A stretch of DNA of 6,968 nucleotides from Oscillospiraceae bacterium (GTDB taxonomy: Bacteria; Bacillota; Clostridia; Oscillospirales; Ruminococcaceae). The position numbers were made by a program, and so were the translations under genes. Shown in pieces: positions 1-5,172 of this stretch. Location of the stretch: positions 1 through 6,968 of the forward strand of contig JAEDMD010000103.1 of assembly GCA_016303195.1 (NCBI GenBank), read 5' to 3'. Position 1 is the stretch's first letter. Every line of letters starts with the position of its first letter. Below the pieces are notes generated by a model, which was not told where the DNA came from, searched no databases, and saw nothing but the letters and a program-made list of their open reading frames with translations.

Positions 1-4
1 ACGT

Positions 5-24
5 GCGCCTGCGGCGCTTTTTTA
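5..24 (+). terminator. Probable rho-independent terminator of an upstream gene
   Basis: A G+C-only stem GCGCC (5-9), loop TGC (10-12) and GGCGC (13-17) is followed at once by six T residues (18-23). This is the layout of an intrinsic terminator read on the + strand. The stem is only 5 bp as seen, and the window begins at its foot, so further pairing to the left cannot be judged. It would end transcription of a gene lying left of the window and insulate the helicase promoter at 74-102. Confidence 0.6.
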
Positions 25-45
25 TATTTTTTAAAAGTAAATGCT

Positions 46-60
46 GTTGCCGTGGGCAAC
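46..60. repeat. Perfect short inverted repeat (hairpin) upstream of the helicase promoter
   Basis: GTTGCC (46-51), GTG (52-54) and GGCAAC (55-60) form a perfect 6-bp stem with a 3-base loop. No T-run follows on the + strand, so it is not a standard terminator in that direction. It lies 13 bases upstream of the predicted -35 box, so it could be an operator-like dyad or leftover terminator or repeat DNA. The half-sites GGCAAC/GTTGCC also occur in the terminal repeats of the element at 4955-5134, but a 6-base match may be chance. The structure is certain and the role unknown. Confidence 0.45.
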
Positions 61-73
61 TCTGTGATATTTC

Positions 74-102
74 TTGATTTTTTGGCAGTTTTATGATACA
101 AT
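74..102 (+). promoter_or_regulatory. Predicted sigma-A-type promoter with extended -10 for the helicase gene
   Basis: A -35-like TTGATT (74-79, 4 of 6 to consensus) is followed after exactly 17 bases by TACAAT (97-102, 5 of 6). TG at 94-95 gives the extended -10 motif TGnTACAAT. Transcription would start near base 109, leaving a leader of about 40 bases with the ribosome binding site at 134-143. No other candidate in the first 147 bases is as good. The call rests on motif and spacing only. Confidence 0.65.
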
Positions 103-133
103 TATAGTAAATTAAGAACGATAAACTTTTGTC

Positions 134-143
134 AGGGTGGTGA
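134..143 (+). promoter_or_regulatory. Ribosome binding site for the helicase gene
   Basis: AGGGTGGTGA matches 8 of 10 positions of the extended Shine-Dalgarno AAGGAGGTGA and ends 4 bases before the ATG at 148. It supports that start. There is also an in-frame TGA at 94-96 with no ATG, GTG or TTG codon in frame between it and base 148. Confidence 0.75.
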
Positions 144-147
144 ATTC

Positions 148-3100
148 ATGAAGCATATCTCATTTATAGATACCGAAGTCAGCGAATTAGATCAAAAAGC
201 ATATGATTTCGGTGCAGTTAATGAAAATGATGATAAACTGCATACTGGTTCTGCTCATGAATTCAATTCCTTTATCGCAGGGGCTGAGTTCCTTTGCGGT
301 CATAATATCATCGGCCATGACGCAAAGTACATCGAAGTTCCCGCAGGCGCAAAACTCATCGACACATTGTATCTGTCTCCTCTGCTGTTCCCGAACAAGC
401 CCTATCACAAACTTCTGAAAGACGACAAACTGCTGACCGATGAACTCAACAATCCTCTCAACGATGCAATAAAGGCAAAAGGGCTGTTCTTTGATGAAGT
501 CAATGCCTTTGAGTCCCTTGATGACGAGATGAAACTCATCTGCTATATGCTCCTGAGAAACAGCCCCTATTTTTCTGCTTTCTTTGACTATCTCGATTTC
601 TCAGCGGAAGATGACCTTGAAACTGCGATACAAGTTCGGTTTGCTGATGAAATATGCGAGAACGCTCCTCTCTCAAACATCATCGTTGGTTCACCTGTTG
701 AGCTTGCCTACTGCCTTTCGCTCATTTCCGCAACAGAGGAATACTCGCTGATACCCAGATGGGTACAGATAAACTTCCCGAATGTGGACAGGATAATGCG
801 TGTTCTCAGAAACACCTCCTGCCATGAATGTACCTACTGCAAGTCAAGGCTGAACCCTCTCGGCTATCTTGGCAAATATTTCGGATATCCGAGTTTTCGT
901 AAATACAATGATGAACCATTGCAGGAAAATGCTGTTACAGCGGCAGTGGAGCATAAGTCACTGCTTGCTATATTTCCAACAGGCGGCGGTAAGTCCCTGA
1001 CATTTCAGATACCCGCACTTATGGCTGGAGAAACAGAACGTGCCCTGACGGTCGTTATATCGCCTTTGCAGTCGCTTATGAAAGATCAGGTGGACAATCT
1101 GGCAAAGCGAGGTATTGCCGAAGCTGTTACTATCAACGGATTGTTAAGCCCCATAGAGCGAGCAGAAGCTATTGAGCGTGTAGAATCGGGGATCGCTTCT
1201 ATACTCTATATATCCCCCGAATCGCTTCGTTCCGTAACGATCGAGCGGTTGTTTTTGTCACGCCATATCGACCGTTTCGTTATAGATGAGGCTCACTGTT
1301 TCTCCGCATGGGGGCAGGATTTCCGTGTGGATTATTTGTATATCGGCGACTTTATCCGTGAATTGCAGGAGAAGAAAGGTCACGGCTGTAAGATACCCGT
1401 GTCATGCTTTACAGCTACTGCAAAACAGAAGGTCATCAGCGATATCAAGGAGTATTTCAAGAACAAGCTGGATATAGAACTTGAACTTTTTGCTACAAAC
1501 GCATCCCGTACCAATCTGCGGTATGAAGTGCTGTTCAAGGAGACAGACGAAGAAAAATATGAAATGCTTCGTACTCTTATTGAGCAGAAAAACTGTCCGA
1601 CGATAGTTTATGTTTCAAGGACAAAGCGTACATTAATGTTAGCCGAAAAGCTGACCAATGACGGTTTCAAGGCAAGAGCGTTCAACGGTAAAATGGACAG
1701 CAGTGAAAAGCAGGAAAATCAGGAAGCATTCATCAATGACGAGGTGCAGATAATCGTTGCGACCTCAGCTTTTGGAATGGGTGTTGATAAATCCAATGTC
1801 AAGCTGGTCATTCACTATGATATTTCCGATTCCCTTGAAAACTATGTGCAGGAGGCAGGTCGTGCAGGCCGTGACGAGAAATTGCAGGCTGAGTGTTATG
1901 TCCTTTACAATGACAGCGACCTTGACAAGCACTTCATTCTCCTCAATCAGACCAAACTCAGTATCAGCGAGATACAGCAGGTATGGAAGGCTATCAAAGA
2001 CCTGACACGCACTCGCCCCGAAGTCTGCTGTTCTCCCCTTGAAGTCGCAAGACAGGCAGGCTGGGATGACAGCGTTGCAGATATTGAAACACGAGTCAAA
2101 ACAGCTATACAGGCACTTGAAAACGCAGGATATATTCAGCGTGGCAAGAATGTTCCCCGTGTTTATGCAGACAGCATCCTTGTAAAAACTATGATCGAAG
2201 CCTCTGAACTCATAGACAGCTCTCTTAGGTTTGAAAACGACGAAGAACGTACAATTGCAAAGCGTATCATCAAATCACTTATCTCCAGCAAAAGTATCGC
2301 AAGGGCAGGAAATGCCGATGCTGAGTCAAGAGTTGATTATCTTGCAGACAGGCTCGGTATCGAGAAATCAGGCATTATCCACTCTATCCAGCAAATGCGT
2401 GAGGATGGTCTGCTTGCCGACACCAAAGACCTGACCGCCTATATCCAGAAAACCGATACTGTCAACAAGTCTATGCTGGTACTGCACCGCTTTCAGGCTC
2501 TTGAAACATTCCTGCTTGAATACATAGACGCAGACAAACTCTGCATGAATTACAAGGAACTGAATGAATCTGCTCTTGCAGGCGGTGTAAAGACAAGCTC
2601 TGTCAATTCTATAAAAACGCTTTTCTATTATTGGACGATCCGCAGCTATATACAGAAAGAGCAGGATCAGCTTACGGGCAGGATAAGCATTGTTCCGAAG
2701 CTGAGTATGGAGCATATAAGGGCAAAACGTCAGAAAAGTTACAGCATATCAGAGTTCATCATAAACTACCTGTTCCAAAACAGCAGTAAAGATATCATCC
2801 CAAAAGATGAAGTACTTGTAGGTTTTTCCGTGCTTGAACTTCTGAATGCCTGCCGTGAGCAGTCACAGTTTGAAGTACATGAAAATGATATAGAAGAAGC
2901 CCTTCTTTTCCTGTCAAAGATAGGTGCATTGAAGCTGGAGGGCGGCTTTCTTGTGCTTTACAGCGGTATGCGAATCAAAAGGCTTGAACTTGACAACCGT
3001 ATCAAATACAAGCAGGACGACTACAAACAGCTCAATGAGTTCTATAAGCAGAAAATACAGCAGATACATATAGTCGGAGAATATGCGAACATGATGGTGC

Positions 3101-4914
3101 GTGACTACAACGAAGCATTGCAGTTTGTAAACGACTATTTTCAGATGGACTATAAGAAATTCCTGTCTCAGTATTTCTCAGGCGAACGTGCCGCCCAGAT
3201 TGAACGCAACATCACGCCGGAAAAATACAGACAGCTTTTTGATACGCTATCTGAGCGTCAGCTTGAGATCATAAATGATGACAGTTCAAAATATATAGTT
3301 GTATCAGCCGGTCCGGGGAGCGGAAAGACAAGAGTGCTTGTACATAAGCTGGCATCACTTCTCCTGCTTGAAGACGTGAAACACGAACAGCTTCTTATGC
3401 TGACCTTTTCAAGAGCCGCCGCTATTGAATTCAAACAGCGTTTGCGTGAACTTATAGGCAACGCTGCAAACTTTATTGAGATAAAGACTTTCCATTCCTA
3501 TTGCTTTGATCTGCTCGGAAAGATAGGCAATATTCAGGAGTCGGAAAACATAGTAAAGGACGCAGGCGAGCTTATCCGCAGCGGTGATGTGGATACAAGC
3601 CGGATAACAAAAACTGTTCTCGTTATTGATGAAGCTCAGGATATGGACAAGTATGAGTTCAGCCTTGTGGAAGCACTTATGGAACGCAACGAGGATATGC
3701 GTGTTATCGCTGTGGGCGATGACGACCAGAATATATATCAGTTCCGTGGTTCTGATTCAAAATATCTGAGATCATTTATAACAGAGCATGATGCGAAGCA
3801 GTATTCACTTATTGACAATTACAGAAGCTGTCAGAGCATTGTTACTTTTGCAAATCAGTTTGTAAAGACCATCTCTGACAGAATGAAAACTGAGGATATT
3901 GCCGCTGTTTCAAATGATACGGGCGAAGTAAAGCTGATAAAGCACAGCAGTTCAAACTTTGAGACCACTCTGGTAGAGGATATGCTTCAAGTTGGGGCAA
4001 ATGGCTCTGCCTGTATCCTCACAAATACCAACCATGAAGCATTGCTGATACTTGGTATTCTCAGACAGCGGAATATCCCCGCAAAGCTGATACAGTCCAT
4101 TGACGGTTTTGATATATATGATATAGCTGAGATAAGGTTATTCCTCAAAAAGCTGAACGCTGAAAACACATCGCCCGTTATCAGTAATGAGCAGTGGAAC
4201 ACCGCTATTGAAGCCATTAAAAAGTATTATCAGAACAGCGCCTGTCTGCCCATAATACTTAATATCCTGCATACTTTCGAGGCAACTAATTCCAAGAAAT
4301 ACCGAACCGACCTTGAAATGTTCCTGCACGAATCCAAGATCGAAGATTTCTACACTGACGAAAAAGGTGTTATCACTATCTCAACTATGCACAAATCCAA
4401 AGGCAGAGAATTTGACAACGTGTATATGCTCCTCAGTAATATCAGCATGGATACTGACGAAGAAAAGCGCAAGCTGTATGTTGGTATGACAAGAGCAAAG
4501 AAACTTCTGCATATCCATTATTTCGGCGACAAATTCGACCGCTTTGCCGAGTTTGCCACTACTGATGAGATAGACCTGCATACCTATCCGAAACCTTCGG
4601 AAATCATTTTACAGCTTTCCCACAGAGATGTGTTCCTTGACTTTTTCAAGGATAAGAAATCGCTGATACTGAAACTGAAAAGCGGTATGCACCTTGCGGT
4701 AAAAGGCAAAAGGCTGTATATTCAGCTAAACGGCAAACTTCTGCCCGTCCTGCAATTTTCAGCCAAATGCAACGAGAATGTAAAACACCTCATCGAATCG
4801 GGTTACACACCATATGATGCAGTTGTGCGTTTCATCTGTGCATGGAAAGGCAAGGAAGATACAACCGAATCGGCAGTCATTCTGGCTGATATTTATTTTC
4901 GCATGAATCCATGA
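148..4914 (+). CDS. DEDD exonuclease-like / RecQ helicase / UvrD-like helicase fusion protein
   Basis: This large cytosolic protein of 1588 residues is predicted to unwind, and perhaps trim, DNA in repair or recombination. Residues 1-115 resemble a DnaQ-like 3'-5' exonuclease: D8/E10 (FIDTE), GHNIIGHD at 51-58 with D58, and D106 in NNPLNDA. The usual catalytic His of motif III seems absent. A C-X2-C-X2-C cluster (C225, C228, C231) precedes a full RecQ motor: Walker A PTGGGKS (277-283), DEAH (380-383), FTATA (421-425) and QEAGRAGRD (568-576). Residues 620-1020 are largely helical and winged-helix-like and lack the usual RecQ zinc cysteines. An SF1A motor follows: Q1038, Walker A AGPGSGKT (1054-1061), TFHSYCF, DEAQD (1161-1165), GDDDQNIYQFRGS, NYRS, TMHKSKGREF (1413-1422) and YVGMTRAKK. 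It is compact for UvrD, with little room for 1B/2B insertions. The tail 1480-1588 is unassigned. Annotation pipelines commonly call such proteins 'RecQ family ATP-dependent DNA helicase'. Both motors look intact; nuclease activity is uncertain. Confidence 0.95.
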   Translation: MKHISFIDTEVSELDQKAYDFGAVNENDDKLHTGSAHEFNSFIAGAEFLCGHNIIGHDAKYIEVPAGAKLIDTLYLSPLLFPNKPYHKLLKDDKLLTDELNNPLNDAIKAKGLFFDEVNAFESLDDEMKLICYMLLRNSPYFSAFFDYLDFSAEDDLETAIQVRFADEICENAPLSNIIVGSPVELAYCLSLISATEEYSLIPRWVQINFPNVDRIMRVLRNTSCHECTYCKSRLNPLGYLGKYFGYPSFRKYNDEPLQENAVTAAVEHKSLLAIFPTGGGKSLTFQIPALMAGETERALTVVISPLQSLMKDQVDNLAKRGIAEAVTINGLLSPIERAEAIERVESGIASILYISPESLRSVTIERLFLSRHIDRFVIDEAHCFSAWGQDFRVDYLYIGDFIRELQEKKGHGCKIPVSCFTATAKQKVISDIKEYFKNKLDIELELFATNASRTNLRYEVLFKETDEEKYEMLRTLIEQKNCPTIVYVSRTKRTLMLAEKLTNDGFKARAFNGKMDSSEKQENQEAFINDEVQIIVATSAFGMGVDKSNVKLVIHYDISDSLENYVQEAGRAGRDEKLQAECYVLYNDSDLDKHFILLNQTKLSISEIQQVWKAIKDLTRTRPEVCCSPLEVARQAGWDDSVADIETRVKTAIQALENAGYIQRGKNVPRVYADSILVKTMIEASELIDSSLRFENDEERTIAKRIIKSLISSKSIARAGNADAESRVDYLADRLGIEKSGIIHSIQQMREDGLLADTKDLTAYIQKTDTVNKSMLVLHRFQALETFLLEYIDADKLCMNYKELNESALAGGVKTSSVNSIKTLFYYWTIRSYIQKEQDQLTGRISIVPKLSMEHIRAKRQKSYSISEFIINYLFQNSSKDIIPKDEVLVGFSVLELLNACREQSQFEVHENDIEEALLFLSKIGALKLEGGFLVLYSGMRIKRLELDNRIKYKQDDYKQLNEFYKQKIQQIHIVGEYANMMVRDYNEALQFVNDYFQMDYKKFLSQYFSGERAAQIERNITPEKYRQLFDTLSERQLEIINDDSSKYIVVSAGPGSGKTRVLVHKLASLLLLEDVKHEQLLMLTFSRAAAIEFKQRLRELIGNAANFIEIKTFHSYCFDLLGKIGNIQESENIVKDAGELIRSGDVDTSRITKTVLVIDEAQDMDKYEFSLVEALMERNEDMRVIAVGDDDQNIYQFRGSDSKYLRSFITEHDAKQYSLIDNYRSCQSIVTFANQFVKTISDRMKTEDIAAVSNDTGEVKLIKHSSSNFETTLVEDMLQVGANGSACILTNTNHEALLILGILRQRNIPAKLIQSIDGFDIYDIAEIRLFLKKLNAENTSPVISNEQWNTAIEAIKKYYQNSACLPIILNILHTFEATNSKKYRTDLEMFLHESKIEDFYTDEKGVITISTMHKSKGREFDNVYMLLSNISMDTDEEKRKLYVGMTRAKKLLHIHYFGDKFDRFAEFATTDEIDLHTYPKPSEIILQLSHRDVFLDFFKDKKSLILKLKSGMHLAVKGKRLYIQLNGKLLPVLQFSAKCNENVKHLIESGYTPYDAVVRFICAWKGKEDTTESAVILADIYFRMNP

Positions 4915-4954
4915 CCATTTTGTCAGATATCTTGCAGGATAAGCAGAAATCTCA

Positions 4955-4976
4955 TTAAGGCAACACCGCACAGAGC
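4955..4976 (+). repeat. Left terminal inverted repeat of the MITE-like element
   Basis: These 22 bases, starting TTAAGGCAACACCGC, are inverted at 5113-5134 with one mismatch. The inner part can also form its own small hairpin: GCACA (4968-4972), loop GAGCT, TGTGC (4978-4982). Confidence 0.85.
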
Positions 4977-4994
4977 TTGTGCTGAAGATGCGCA

Positions 4995-5009
4995 GACAAA
5001 TTTTTTGTC
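4995..5009. repeat. Internal A/T-rich hairpin of the element
   Basis: GACAAA (4995-5000), loop TTT and TTTGTC (5004-5009) give a perfect 6-bp stem. It is too A/T-rich to be a convincing intrinsic terminator, and the T residues lie in the loop and stem rather than after it. Confidence 0.5.
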
Positions 5010-5021
5010 AGATTGTATAGA

Positions 5022-5056
5022 AATTCCGCAGGCATACTTACGTATGTCAAGGAATT
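5022..5056. repeat. Internal two-tier hairpin of the element
   Basis: An outer stem AATTCC (5022-5027) pairs with GGAATT (5051-5056). It encloses an inner stem GGCATAC (5031-5037) pairing with GTATGTC (5042-5048) through one G.T pair across a TTAC loop. Small asymmetric bulges (3 and 2 bases) separate the two tiers. With the pairing of the terminal repeats, the whole element can fold as a branched hairpin when transcribed. Confidence 0.55.
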
Positions 5057-5096
5057 ACTGTGCAAGATGACGGAAAATATGCAAGCAGATTCAGTG

Positions 5097-5118
5097 CAAA
5101 GCCGTCAGGTGGGCTTTG
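5097..5118. repeat. Hairpin overlapping the right terminal repeat
   Basis: CAAAGCC (5097-5103), an 8-base loop GTCAGGTG (5104-5111) and GGCTTTG (5112-5118) form a perfect 7-bp stem. It uses bases of the right terminal repeat, so this local fold and end-to-end pairing with the left repeat are mutually exclusive. Confidence 0.5.
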
Positions 5119-5134
5119 TGCGGTGTTGCCTTAA
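5113..5134 (-). repeat. Right terminal inverted repeat of the MITE-like element
   Basis: These 22 bases end GCGGTGTTGCCTTAA and are the inverted copy of 4955-4976 with one mismatch. The element ends 26 bases upstream of the topoisomerase ribosome binding site, so the right end forms most of that gene's immediate upstream DNA. Confidence 0.85.
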
Positions 5135-5160
5135 TAGAACGGAAATAGAAATATACACGC

Positions 5161-5166
5161 AGGAGG
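5161..5166 (+). promoter_or_regulatory. Ribosome binding site for the topoisomerase gene
   Basis: A perfect AGGAGG lies 6 bases before the ATG at 5173. An in-frame TAG at 5146-5148 rules out a start further upstream, so 5173 is the first possible ATG. No convincing promoter lies in the 38 bases between the repeat element and this start. Transcription must therefore come from within the element or by read-through from the helicase gene. Confidence 0.85.
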
Positions 5167-5172
5167 GCTACC

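Larger units (their letters stand above)
4955..5134. mobile_element. MITE-like non-autonomous element, 180 bp, with 22-bp terminal inverted repeats
   Basis: The left end (4955-4976) begins TTAAGGCAACACCGCAC. The right end (5113-5134) is its reverse complement over 22 bases with a single mismatch (CAGAGC against CAAAGC inside the repeat). Both ends carry TTAA, which could be part of the repeat or a 4-base target duplication; a TA duplication is also possible. There is no transposase and no credible reading frame inside, so movement would depend on a transposase elsewhere. Several internal hairpins are present. I recall similar GGCAACACCGCAC ends as dispersed repeats in Ruminococcus-like genomes, but this is memory, not a search. 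It sits between the stop of the helicase gene and the ribosome binding site of the topoisomerase gene, disrupting neither. Confidence 0.8.

Noticed and set aside
2368..2715. Minus-strand open frame of 115 codons inside the helicase gene
   Set aside because: It is antisense to a continuous, motif-rich coding sequence, and its product shows nothing recognisable.
148..4914. Possibility that the large gene is two genes joined by error
   Set aside because: The reading frame is continuous for 1588 codons with no internal stop. A plausible helical linker lies between the two motors, and there is no obvious ribosome binding site ahead of the second motor.
4995..5010. Possible intrinsic terminator for the helicase gene
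   Set aside because: The stem GACAAA/TTTGTC is A/T-rich and the T-run forms the loop and stem rather than a tail, so it would be a weak terminator at best.
5126..5157. Possible promoter TTGCCT...TATACA before the topoisomerase
   Set aside because: Each box matches consensus at only 4 of 6 positions and the spacer is 20 bases. The start of transcription would also fall on the ribosome binding site itself.
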